The position numbers and the translations under genes are program-made. Below are positions 7,974 to 15,389 of a stretch of DNA of 64,000 bases, piece by piece. The stretch lies in the NCBI GenBank assembly GCA_002239105.1, contig MPNQ01000005.1:1-64000 (forward strand), read 5' to 3'. Every line of letters starts with the position of its first letter. Position 1 is the stretch's first letter. The notes under the pieces are model-generated. The model saw nothing but the letters and a program-made list of their open reading frames with translations. It ran no database searches and was not told where the DNA came from. The stretch comes from a marine group bacterium Sva0996 bin134 (GTDB lineage Bacteria > Actinomycetota > Acidimicrobiia > Acidimicrobiales > Bin134).

Positions 7974-9344
7974 ATGGCTGAGACCGAGTTTGAGCGGGCG
8001 CGATTGATACCTGTGGCTGGGATCAAGGGGGCGAAAGAGGCTGAGGACCGGGCGACTTCCGCGTTGCTGTCAGTGATGAGCGTGGTCCCGTCGTTTAGCC
8101 GGGCGCTGCTTGTCCCCCTGGGGAGCACGTCTGCAAAGAAGGCACAGATTTCCACGTTCGTCAAGCCTGGCTACCGGACAGGCGACGGCCGCCTCGTCAT
8201 CCCCGACGGGCTGATCCGTGTGGTGGTGGGCCAGAGGGTCGCGTTCGAGGCCCTTGTTGAGGTTAAGACCGGGATGAACAAGCTCAACGCAGACCAGTTG
8301 AACGAATACCTGGATGTAGCCCGAGGGGAGGGCATCGACTGCGTCATCACAATTTCGAATGAGATCGCGCCATCTCCTGGGGTCCACCCCACTGACGGGC
8401 TGAGGGTAAGGTCCAATTCAAAGACGCAAGTCCATCATCTGTCGTGGTCGCTGATTTTGGCTGAGGCTGTCAAAGAGCACACGCATCGCGGAGTTGACGA
8501 CCCCGAGCAGGCTTGGATCGTCGATGAGCTCATTCGCTATTTGAACCATGAGAAATCAGGGGTGGTGGACTTTTCGGACATGGGCGACAACTGGGCGGCC
8601 GTACTCGAAGCAGCGACCGACGGCAGCCTGTCGCGCCGAAGCCCCGAAGCCGCCGAGATCTGCCAACGGTGGGACCAACTGCTGAGATTCGCCACATTGA
8701 AGTTGGGAGCTGAGATCGGCGCCGACGTCACCGAGTTCATCCCACGTGCTCACCGCCAGAACCCGCAGGCACGCAACAAGGAATTCGTGGCTTCGCTGTG
8801 CTCAGAAGGCTCCCTGTCCGGGGTTCTGCGTGTCCCAGACGGAGCCGCCGACCTGTCTGTTTCGGTGGACCTAAGGGCCCGCAAGATCGCGGTCAGCACC
8901 CAGCTAGCGGCCCCCGACGGCCGGACTCCGAGGGCTGCCGTAGTCTGGCTCGTCAAACAGATGAAAGACGCGCCCGGCACCGTCCTCATTGACGTCTATC
9001 AGAAATCTGGGCGCATCCCCGTCACCGCATCCCTGGAACAACTGCGAGAAGACCCCAAGAAAGGTCTGCCCGAATCAAAGCAACCACCGAATAAGTTCAT
9101 CGTCCGCCAGCAAACCAAAATGGGCACAGGCCGCCGCTCCACCCGCAAGAAGGGTTTCATCGACTCAGTCGTCGACGCGGTGATCGAGTTCTACGCCAAC
9201 GTGTTCCAAGACCTTCAGGCATTCGTCCCGCGCGCCCCGTCACTGGAACGCCACAACAAGACAGAAATGAGGACGAGCAGCACAAGCGGCCAGAATGAAC
9301 CGGTTGGTGCTTTCAGCGGCAGGCAAGAACCTTCCCCGGACTGA
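7974..9344 (+). CDS. PD-(D/E)xK-like nuclease domain protein
   Basis: The 456-residue product contains a PD-(D/E)xK signature: LVIPDGLIRV supplies the Asp, FEALVEVKTG the ExK, and QLNEYLDVA the following conserved Gln helix (about residues 80-125). Before it lies KGAKEAEDRATSALLSVM, like the helix that precedes this domain in other restriction-like proteins. The remaining 300 residues are an unassigned mixed alpha/beta region with a basic C-terminal stretch (RRSTRKKGF). ATG 7974 is chosen because GCGAGGTGGG lies upstream and the extra N-terminal frame (7818-7973) is Trp/Gly-rich and non-conserved in look. Likely a DNA-acting defence or stress protein. Confidence 0.7.
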   Translation: MAETEFERARLIPVAGIKGAKEAEDRATSALLSVMSVVPSFSRALLVPLGSTSAKKAQISTFVKPGYRTGDGRLVIPDGLIRVVVGQRVAFEALVEVKTGMNKLNADQLNEYLDVARGEGIDCVITISNEIAPSPGVHPTDGLRVRSNSKTQVHHLSWSLILAEAVKEHTHRGVDDPEQAWIVDELIRYLNHEKSGVVDFSDMGDNWAAVLEAATDGSLSRRSPEAAEICQRWDQLLRFATLKLGAEIGADVTEFIPRAHRQNPQARNKEFVASLCSEGSLSGVLRVPDGAADLSVSVDLRARKIAVSTQLAAPDGRTPRAAVVWLVKQMKDAPGTVLIDVYQKSGRIPVTASLEQLREDPKKGLPESKQPPNKFIVRQQTKMGTGRRSTRKKGFIDSVVDAVIEFYANVFQDLQAFVPRAPSLERHNKTEMRTSSTSGQNEPVGAFSGRQEPSPD

Positions 9345-9462
9345 TATCAGCCATCGAGGCAATCGGCCGGACACAAACCCCAATACCCCCGCACAGCCGG
9401 ACAAAGACCCCCACGTATGGTCCAACCGGCCATCCGACGAGACGCAATTGGCGATCCCCCCT

Positions 9463-9539
9463 TGGAGCGCCGGACGGGATTTGAACCCGTGAATCATGGC
9501 TTTGCAGGCCACTCCCTTAGTCCACTCGGGCACCGACGC
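9463..9539 (-). tRNA. tRNA-Cys (GCA)
   Basis: Read on minus, the gene folds into a full cloverleaf. The acceptor stem GCGTCGG pairs with CCGGCGC (one G-T), the anticodon stem GTGGC pairs with GCCAT around loop CTGCAAA (anticodon GCA), and the T-arm is ACGGG-TTCAAAT-CCCGT. The discriminator is T and CCA is encoded (9465-9463). Its 3' end points toward the accessory region at 1-9344, the usual orientation for an integration site. Confidence 0.95.
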
Positions 9540-9621
9540 GTGCCTGGCTGCCGGAGCAGCCAGCCCTGACAGTGTATGGGATCGGCCCGGTGGGACCACA
9601 CAGGGGTTTAGGGTTTCGGGC

Positions 9622-10308
9622 ATGGCTGACGGTGGGACCCGCTCTCCTTTGGAGCTGCTCGACGTGATGGGGATCGTTGAGGCCGAAGCGGGGCCGGAGC
9701 TTCGGCACTTGGAGGTGTACTGCCCTGATGGGCTCTTGACCTTGCTGTGGCACGGGCCGGCCGACGCTACCGATGTAGTGGTGACATTGGGCGGGGCTAT
9801 CGGGGGGCTGTTGGGGCCGGCCCGGGCGCTGTATCTGCGGCTGGGTGAGAACTTGGCCGCAGACGGCATTGCGGTGATCCGGGTGCACTACCGGCGGCCG
9901 GGGATCATCGAGCGCTCCTTGTTGGATGCGGCCGCGGCGGCCGACTTGGCCGCTCGGGAGCAGGCCCGGCGGTTCATATTCATGGGGCACTCATTCGGAG
10001 GGGCGGTGGCGGTGCAGGCCGGGATCGCTCTGGGAGAACACACGGCGGGGGTGGTGGGGCTGGCCACCCAGTCGGCTGGGTGCGAGAACGCGGCGGCGCT
10101 GGGGGGCACTCCCCTGCTGTTGATGCACGGCGGGATGGACCAGATCTTGCCGGTACACGCCAGTGAGGCGGTGCGGGCACTGGCGGGGGGTGGCGAGCTG
10201 ATCGTGTACCCCGAGGCCGATCACGGGCTGGCCTCGGTGGCCGATGAGATCGCCGCTACGCTCGCCGACTGGATACCGGCTCGGTTCGCCGAGCACGCCA
10301 ACCAATAG
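9622..10308 (+). CDS. Alpha/beta-hydrolase-fold protein
   Basis: A 228-residue hydrolase with the nucleophile elbow GHSFGG (about residue 125), a dienelactone-hydrolase-like later part (LLLMHGGMDQILP carrying the acid Asp) and the catalytic His in EADHGLA. No signal peptide is seen, so it is cytoplasmic. The frame begins earlier inside the tRNA gene; ATG 9622 is the sensible start. It is the first of four plus-strand genes with gaps of 5-13 bases, suggesting a shared catabolic operon. Confidence 0.8.
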   Translation: MADGGTRSPLELLDVMGIVEAEAGPELRHLEVYCPDGLLTLLWHGPADATDVVVTLGGAIGGLLGPARALYLRLGENLAADGIAVIRVHYRRPGIIERSLLDAAAAADLAAREQARRFIFMGHSFGGAVAVQAGIALGEHTAGVVGLATQSAGCENAAALGGTPLLLMHGGMDQILPVHASEAVRALAGGGELIVYPEADHGLASVADEIAATLADWIPARFAEHANQ

Positions 10309-10320
10309 AGGAGCCACCGC

Positions 10321-11268
10321 ATGGGAGCAGCTGAGGACGCCCTGATCGGGCCCGACGACGACAACTTCCATCCCCCGTCGAATGATCCGTGGGAAACCGA
10401 GACCTGCTGGTACGCCTTCTGCGTCCCCGAGCGCAACATGATGGGCTACCTGTACACCTGGATCCGCCCCAACTTGGGCATCGCCGGGGGCGGGGCCATG
10501 GTGTGGGACGACACCGCGCATCTGCCGTGGGAGGTGCCGTTCTTCGACTACAACCACAGCATCCCGCTGCCCGACGGGCTCGACCTGCGAGATGCAGTGC
10601 TGCCCACCGGGATGCGGGTGAAGGTGATCGAGCCGCTCACCAGCTACGAGCTGGGCTACCGCTACCGCCGGGGCGACATGTTCGAGGCCGAACTGCGCTT
10701 CGACGCCCTCACCCCGCCCCATGTGTTCACCCGGGGCGGGCCGCCGTTCACCATCGCCAGCCACATCGACCAGCCCGGCCGGGTCACCGGGAGCTTCCGC
10801 CTCCATGGCGAAGAAATCCCCGTGGACTGCTTCGCCATGCGGGATCGGTCGTGGGGGCCCCGCAGCGACCTGCGGGGCTTCCGCATCGGCTACTCATTCG
10901 CCACCGCGTCGGGCCAGAGCGCCTTTTTGTGCTATTCGCTGCCCTCTGAAGACAGCGACCCGATCAACGCCGGCTACTACCTGCGCGACGGGGTGCGGGC
11001 CGACATCGTCAGCGGCCAGCGCCGGGTGGAGCGCGATCCCGAGCACGGCTACGCCACCGCATTCGAGATAGAGGCCACCGACGAGCTGGGCCGGGAGCTT
11101 CGGGCAGTGGGCACCCCGGTGAGCCGCATCATCTTCAACCCCTACCCCAAGATGCTTACCTGGGTGAGCACCACAGCCTGGGACTTCGACGGCAACACCG
11201 GCTGGGGCGAGGACCAGGACTGCTGGCGTCCCGACCAGTGGTCCCGCTACCGCCGCAGCCTGCGTTAG
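10321..11268 (+). CDS. DUF7064/DUF7065, CrtC-like lipocalin-type protein
   Basis: The 315-residue protein has the look of the hydroxyneurosporene-synthase (CrtC)/DUF7064 group: an aromatic-rich beta-sandwich (ETCWYAFCVPERNMMGYLY), then the FAMRDRSWGPR motif at about residues 173-183 and a Gly/Trp-rich end. CrtC-type proteins hydrate terpenoid double bonds, whereas DUF7064 members sit with steroid or terpene catabolic genes; which applies here is unknown. It starts 12 bases after the hydrolase, with GAGGAG upstream. Confidence 0.65.
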   Translation: MGAAEDALIGPDDDNFHPPSNDPWETETCWYAFCVPERNMMGYLYTWIRPNLGIAGGGAMVWDDTAHLPWEVPFFDYNHSIPLPDGLDLRDAVLPTGMRVKVIEPLTSYELGYRYRRGDMFEAELRFDALTPPHVFTRGGPPFTIASHIDQPGRVTGSFRLHGEEIPVDCFAMRDRSWGPRSDLRGFRIGYSFATASGQSAFLCYSLPSEDSDPINAGYYLRDGVRADIVSGQRRVERDPEHGYATAFEIEATDELGRELRAVGTPVSRIIFNPYPKMLTWVSTTAWDFDGNTGWGEDQDCWRPDQWSRYRRSLR

Positions 11269-11281
11269 TAGTCTCTGCGCC

Positions 11282-12259
11282 ATGTTCACCTGCCGCTTCG
11301 AGCTGAGAGTCCCCCCGTTCGCCGATGTGACCCACGCCCAACTGCATCGCGAGTACCTGGACATGGTGTCGTGGTGCGATGACAACGGCATCGCCACCGT
11401 CATCGTGTCGGAGCACCACGGGGCCGACGACGGGTTCATGGCCTCCCCGCTGGTACTGGCCAGCGCGGCATTGGCCCGAACCGACAACATCATGGTGGCC
11501 ATCTCGGCGCTGCTGCTGCCGTTCCACGACCCCATCCGCATAGCCGAAGACATCGCGGCCATCGATTTGATGGCGCCGGGGCGTTTGTCGGTGACCATGG
11601 GGGTGGCCTACCGGGAGTTCGAGTTCGACATGTTCGGCAAAGACCGCACCCGCCGGGGGCGCGACACCGAGGAGGCCATCAAACTCATCTTGAAGTGCTG
11701 GTCGGGCGAGCCGTTCGAGCATGAGGGACGCACCATCTGGGTCACTCCCAAGCCGGTCACCGAGCCTCATCCGGTGCTGATGGTGGGCGGGTCGGTGCGG
11801 GCCTCGGCCCTGCGGGCGGCCCGGCTGGGCCTGCCCTTCTCCCCGTCCACCCCCGACCAGTCGCTGGCCGACCTCTACTACGAAGAAGCAGCCCGGTTGG
11901 GTTATGAGACCCCGTTCGCCATCGTGCCCGACGGCCCGTCGATGGTGATGGTCACCGAAGACCCTGAGCGCACCTGGGCGGCCATTGAGCGCCACGCCCT
12001 GTATGACGCCGGGCTGTACAGCAGTTGGCAGTACGACGACCACCACAACCTCACCGCAGTCGATGCCGACGACGTGGCCGGGCTGGCCGCCAGCGGGCAG
12101 TGGGATGTGCTCACCCCCGAGCAGTGCGCGCAGTTGGTGAGGGACAAGGGCAGCGCCATGCTGCATCCGCTGGTGGGCGGCATCGACCCGGCCATCGGCT
12201 GGGAGAGCCTGGAGCTGACCAAGAACAAGGTCATGCCCTTGCTGGCTGCCGATGGGTGA
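11282..12259 (+). CDS. LLM-class flavin-dependent oxidoreductase
   Basis: A 325-residue bacterial-luciferase-like TIM barrel. Visible landmarks are VSEHHGADDGFMASP, the barrel segment LPFHDPIRIAEDIAAIDLMAPGRLSVTMGVAYR, cut here by family convention, and VLMVGGSVRASALRAARLG. These enzymes use FMNH2 or F420 for monooxygenation or hydride transfer on diverse small molecules. The gene lies 13 bases after the DUF7064 gene and six bases before the next one, so it probably serves the same pathway. Confidence 0.85.
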   Translation: MFTCRFELRVPPFADVTHAQLHREYLDMVSWCDDNGIATVIVSEHHGADDGFMASPLVLASAALARTDNIMVAISALLLPFHDPIRIAEDIAAIDLMAPGRLSVTMGVAYREFEFDMFGKDRTRRGRDTEEAIKLILKCWSGEPFEHEGRTIWVTPKPVTEPHPVLMVGGSVRASALRAARLGLPFSPSTPDQSLADLYYEEAARLGYETPFAIVPDGPSMVMVTEDPERTWAAIERHALYDAGLYSSWQYDDHHNLTAVDADDVAGLAASGQWDVLTPEQCAQLVRDKGSAMLHPLVGGIDPAIGWESLELTKNKVMPLLAADG

Positions 12260-12264
12260 CGGCC

Positions 12265-13194
12265 ATGGGTGAGGCTGGCGAGCGCCTGTTGAGCTCGGAG
12301 GAGCTGGCCAAGCTCAGCCAGCCGCCCCGGGCCGATCTGGTCGACGCGCTAATCGACGGATCCGACGCTGCCATAGAGGTGTTTCGGCGCATCGACCGGG
12401 CCTACCGGAACTTCATAGACGGGTTTGGCGCGTGGATAGCCACCACCCAGCGTTTCGTGGCCGACAACTACGGCATCGACGGTTTGGCGCAAGTGGGCTC
12501 GGCCGACGAAGCCTACCGATCGGCGCTACTCCACAGGCTGACCGACGAGGACGTTGCCGGACGGCACCAGCCCGTCCGAGCAGACAACATTGAGGAGCTC
12601 ATCAACGATGGCGACCACGAGGCCGCCATGGCCGGTTTCGACGCTTTGGAGGCTAGCTACCGCCGAATCCACGACGTGGAGCGTGACCGGGTGGCGTCGG
12701 TGCTGTCGCAGGTGTACCGGGCCTGGGGACCCGACGTGCTGGAGGCGTGCATCCGCTTCGCCGGCGAGCAGACGCTGTTGGGGTGGATGCCCCACGATGT
12801 GGTCCGTCCCGCCGAGGTGCGGGTGCGGCAGTGGGCCGGCATGCAGAAGGGCAACTTCGCCGACATAACGGTGACCGAGACCGACGACGCCTTCATAATC
12901 ACCCTGCACCCGTGCGGCACCTGCGGACGCCAGGTGTCCGACGGCTGCTACGGGGAAAACCTGGACTTGGCTGTGGTGGCCGAGGACCACCCTCTTACCT
13001 TTGGCACCGGTCCCGCACCCATCTACCGCACCCACGTGGCGGTGATGCACTACTTGATCCCCATAGAGCGCACCGGGGTGCCCTGGCCGGTGATCCAGTG
13101 CCCCAAGGGGATGGACGCGGAGCCCTGCCGGGTGATGCTGTTCAAAGACCCAGAGGCCACACCGCCAGAGGCCTACGGGTTCGCGACGAGCTGA
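12265..13194 (+). CDS. Conserved Cys-rich protein of unknown function
   Basis: The 309-residue product is mostly alpha-helical in its first 200 residues. It then carries HPCGTCGRQVSDGC (about residues 212-225) and a later IQCPKGMDAEPC, which together look like a metal or Fe-S site. A distant resemblance to L-2-amino-thiazoline-4-carboxylic acid hydrolase-like proteins is possible but not certain. ATG 12265 follows the oxidoreductase stop by five bases, so the two are co-transcribed. No membrane segment or signal peptide is seen. Confidence 0.65.
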   Translation: MGEAGERLLSSEELAKLSQPPRADLVDALIDGSDAAIEVFRRIDRAYRNFIDGFGAWIATTQRFVADNYGIDGLAQVGSADEAYRSALLHRLTDEDVAGRHQPVRADNIEELINDGDHEAAMAGFDALEASYRRIHDVERDRVASVLSQVYRAWGPDVLEACIRFAGEQTLLGWMPHDVVRPAEVRVRQWAGMQKGNFADITVTETDDAFIITLHPCGTCGRQVSDGCYGENLDLAVVAEDHPLTFGTGPAPIYRTHVAVMHYLIPIERTGVPWPVIQCPKGMDAEPCRVMLFKDPEATPPEAYGFATS

Positions 13195-13226
13195 TCAGCG
13201 CAAACGCTTTGGAGTCAACCCAAACC

Positions 13227-13302
13227 TGGAGCGGATGACCGGGCTCGAACCGGCGACCTACACCTTGGCAAGGTGTCGCTCTACCAACTGAGCTACATCC
13301 GC
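13227..13302 (-). tRNA. tRNA-Gly (GCC)
   Basis: On the minus strand GCGGATG opens the acceptor stem and pairs with the CATCCGC end. The anticodon loop in CACCTTGCCAAGGTG carries GCC, and the T-arm is GCCGGTTCGAGCCCGGT. CCA is encoded at 13229-13227. It separates the plus-strand catabolic genes from the minus-strand block that follows. Confidence 0.96.
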
Positions 13303-13364
13303 AGGGCTGCCAATCATAGCAAGGGGCTACCGGGACACCCATAGCAATAGGTCGGGGGATGAGA

Positions 13365-13973
13365 TCAGCCGGAGGCTGCTTCCAGCAGGGCCGCAGCCCG
13401 GTCGCCCAAGTCCACGGCTTGGGCAATCTCACGAGCGGCAGCACTCATCTTCACCAGGGTCTTGGCCAGAACCTCGGCCATGTGGTCGTCACCCAGCTTG
13501 TCGGCCAAGGCGTCGAGTTGGGTCTGGAGGAACACCAGGCACAGAGCGTCCTCGTGGGTCTGCACCCGGGGGTCGGTACCCAAGCCTTGCTTGGCCACGA
13601 TGGCCGACACTTCGGCGGCAAATGCGCCGTCATAGCCCGCCCCAGTCACGATGTCGGCCACCTCGGCGGCGTGGCGCTTGCCTTGGGCGGCCCGCCATCG
13701 CAGATAGCCGGCCCGGCCCTCGGGGTAGTCGGATCGAGCCAGAGCCCAGCGCCGTAGGTGGTGGGCTCGGGCGGCCACCAGTTGGACATCGTCGGCCTCG
13801 GGGTCGAGGCGCCGCACCCACTCGGTCATCAGCTCGGCGTGGGCCTGCTCCTTGGGCCGGGCCACGCCGTTCACCACGATGGTGTGGGGATCATCGGCAT
13901 TGGCCGCATCGACGGCCGCCAAGGCGGCGTTCAGCTGCCGATTCGGGGCCGCGGCGTCGAAGCCCATATTCAC
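13365..13973 (-). CDS. DUF4202 family protein
   Basis: The 202-residue protein has the signature of DUF4202: ARAHHLRRWALARSDYPEGR followed by AGYLRWR (about residues 67-93), with paired His and Glu residues later that may bind a metal as in HD-type proteins. Function is not established. It starts at GTG 13973 (or ATG 13967), four bases after the upstream gene, as the last gene of a run of tightly packed minus-strand genes. Confidence 0.75.
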   Translation of the reverse strand: MNMGFDAAAPNRQLNAALAAVDAANADDPHTIVVNGVARPKEQAHAELMTEWVRRLDPEADDVQLVAARAHHLRRWALARSDYPEGRAGYLRWRAAQGKRHAAEVADIVTGAGYDGAFAAEVSAIVAKQGLGTDPRVQTHEDALCLVFLQTQLDALADKLGDDHMAEVLAKTLVKMSAAAREIAQAVDLGDRAAALLEAASG

Positions 13974-13976
13974 TGA

Positions 13977-14204
13977 TCAGGAATCGGCCGGCGGGCGCAG
14001 GTCCACCCGCAACACCAGAAAGCCGTCCTCGATGGCGGCGGTGGCGTCGCCGATGATGGCGAAGTCTTGGAAATCTTCCTGGGCCCGGCGGATGAACAGA
14101 GTGCGCTCCTCGCCGCCCACCGGCGGCAGCGGGCGACTTCTCACCGCCTCGGCTCGCTCCCGAAACCGGGTGATCATTGCCTCCACGTCCAGTTCGTCGG
14201 CCAT
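13977..14204 (-). CDS. Small hypothetical protein, 75 aa
   Basis: The product begins MADELDVEAMITRFRERAEA and ends in FLVLRVDLRPPADS. It has a short helix followed by beta strands (ERTLFIRRAQEDFQDFAIIG) and is soluble. Its ATG at 14204 overlaps the TGA of the upstream membrane protein by one base (TGATG), so translation is probably coupled. No family is recognised. Confidence 0.65.
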   Translation of the reverse strand: MADELDVEAMITRFRERAEAVRSRPLPPVGGEERTLFIRRAQEDFQDFAIIGDATAAIEDGFLVLRVDLRPPADS

Positions 14205-14566
14205 CAAGCGAGCGTATCTTCTGGCTCGGCATTGTCCGGCGAATCACGGCGGCCCGAGGTCGAATTGTCGCCGGTTCGCACCCAGTAGACGAAGGTCCCC
14301 AAAAGGGCCACCGCGGCCACCGCGATCAAAAGGGCCATCACCAGCCGTACCTCGTCGTCGGAATCCGACGGCGATGGAGCTTCGATCGGCTGCTCTTGGG
14401 CGATCGGATCGGACGGCCCCGACGCCCCCGCCACTGATCCCCACGCGGCGGTCCCCCACAACAGCACCAAGATCAACCCCCCAACCGGCAACCATTTCGC
14501 AGACCGACCACGAGCACGCACGTTTTCCAGTCTCGCGCGGCGTACCGCCTCGACGGGTTCAGTCAC
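14204..14566 (-). CDS. Small two-helix membrane protein, 120 aa
   Basis: A basic N-terminus (RRARLENVRARGRSAK) is followed by a hydrophobic segment (WLPVGGLILVLLWGTAAWG), a Pro/Ser/Glu-rich linker, a second segment (VMALLIAVAAVALLGTFVYW) and a polar tail. GTG at 14566 overlaps the stop of the glycosylase gene in a GTGA junction, which fixes this start over the upstream ATG at 14644. Function unknown. Confidence 0.65.
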   Translation of the reverse strand: MTEPVEAVRRARLENVRARGRSAKWLPVGGLILVLLWGTAAWGSVAGASGPSDPIAQEQPIEAPSPSDSDDEVRLVMALLIAVAAVALLGTFVYWVRTGDNSTSGRRDSPDNAEPEDTLA

Positions 14567-15360
14567 CGCTGGTGCTGGGGGCACGAGTAGGTGGTGCGGC
14601 CGCCAATGGTTCGGCGATCCAGCAGCTCCCCGTCTCGGGGGCACGATCCGCCCCGAACCCGGGCCAAGTGGAGGTCGCCAGTGTGAGAGCCTCCCCGGTC
14701 GGCCAGCTCTTCCACTGTGGACACAATTACCTCGGCCAGCTCAGCCACCTCGGGCTCGCTCAACAGTCCCGCCTCCCGGGCCGGGTCCAGGCCCGTTCGC
14801 CACAAGATTTCGTCCACCAGCAGGTTGCCCAGCCCAGCCACCCGGCGCTGGTCGAGCAATCTGGCCTTCAGCGGAGCACGACTGCCCTCCAGAGCAGACC
14901 AAAACTCGTCTGGGGTCAGTTCGAAGGCGTCGGGGCCGAGGCGGGTTTCGTCGGGATTCAGCTCCACCCCGCCCAAGCGCCGGGGGTCGATGATGGCCAG
15001 GGTCCCCTGGGCGGCAAAGCCCAACCCGAACCGGCGCCATTCGGGCTGGTTCCGCCCGCTGGAGTACTCCAGCTTCTCAACGACCGCGTGGTCGTCCACC
15101 ACCAACCTCCCGGTCATGCCGAACCGCAGGCCCAGAACCGCGCTTGGCGAGCCGTCTGGGTACCCGAAGTCCATCATCAGGAGCTTGCCGATCCTGCGCA
15201 CCCCTACGACGGCTCGGCCGTCCAACGCCAGCCTCAGCGCTACGGCATCGGCGCCCCCCTTGATGAACCAGTCATCGGGAGCATCAACGAGCGAGACTGT
15301 GCGGCCCACGGTGGCGGCCGCGGCCCGGCGGTAGTACTCGACCTCGATGATCTCAGGCAG
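14563..15360 (-). CDS. Fpg/Nei-family DNA glycosylase (probable CTG start)
   Basis: This base-excision-repair enzyme removes oxidised bases and nicks at abasic sites. The catalytic Pro-Glu pair must directly follow the initiator, and here it occurs as CTG-CCT-GAG at 15360 (LPEIIEVEYYRR), preceded by AGAGG nine bases upstream; an in-frame TAG lies just before that. The first ATG/GTG (GTG 15309) would delete the active site. The enzyme would be 265 residues, with RRIGKLLMMDFG, the AGLGNLLVDEILW helix and a C-terminal finger CPRD-x16-CPQH in which Asp and His replace two of the usual four Cys. GGRTTY is kept. Confidence 0.85.
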   Translation of the reverse strand: MPEIIEVEYYRRAAAATVGRTVSLVDAPDDWFIKGGADAVALRLALDGRAVVGVRRIGKLLMMDFGYPDGSPSAVLGLRFGMTGRLVVDDHAVVEKLEYSSGRNQPEWRRFGLGFAAQGTLAIIDPRRLGGVELNPDETRLGPDAFELTPDEFWSALEGSRAPLKARLLDQRRVAGLGNLLVDEILWRTGLDPAREAGLLSEPEVAELAEVIVSTVEELADRGGSHTGDLHLARVRGGSCPRDGELLDRRTIGGRTTYSCPQHQR

Positions 15361-15389
15361 TGAAATCGACCTCTATGCCTCTGACGATC

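Noticed and set aside
9345..9462. Possible att-site repeat of the tRNA-Cys 3' end
   Set aside because: I looked for a second copy of the tRNA 3' segment within 1-9460 and saw none; it may lie outside the window.
13852..15363. A 503-codon plus-strand frame opposite the glycosylase and small genes
   Set aside because: Low-complexity shadow in high-GC DNA; the minus strand holds linked genes with overlapping start/stop junctions.
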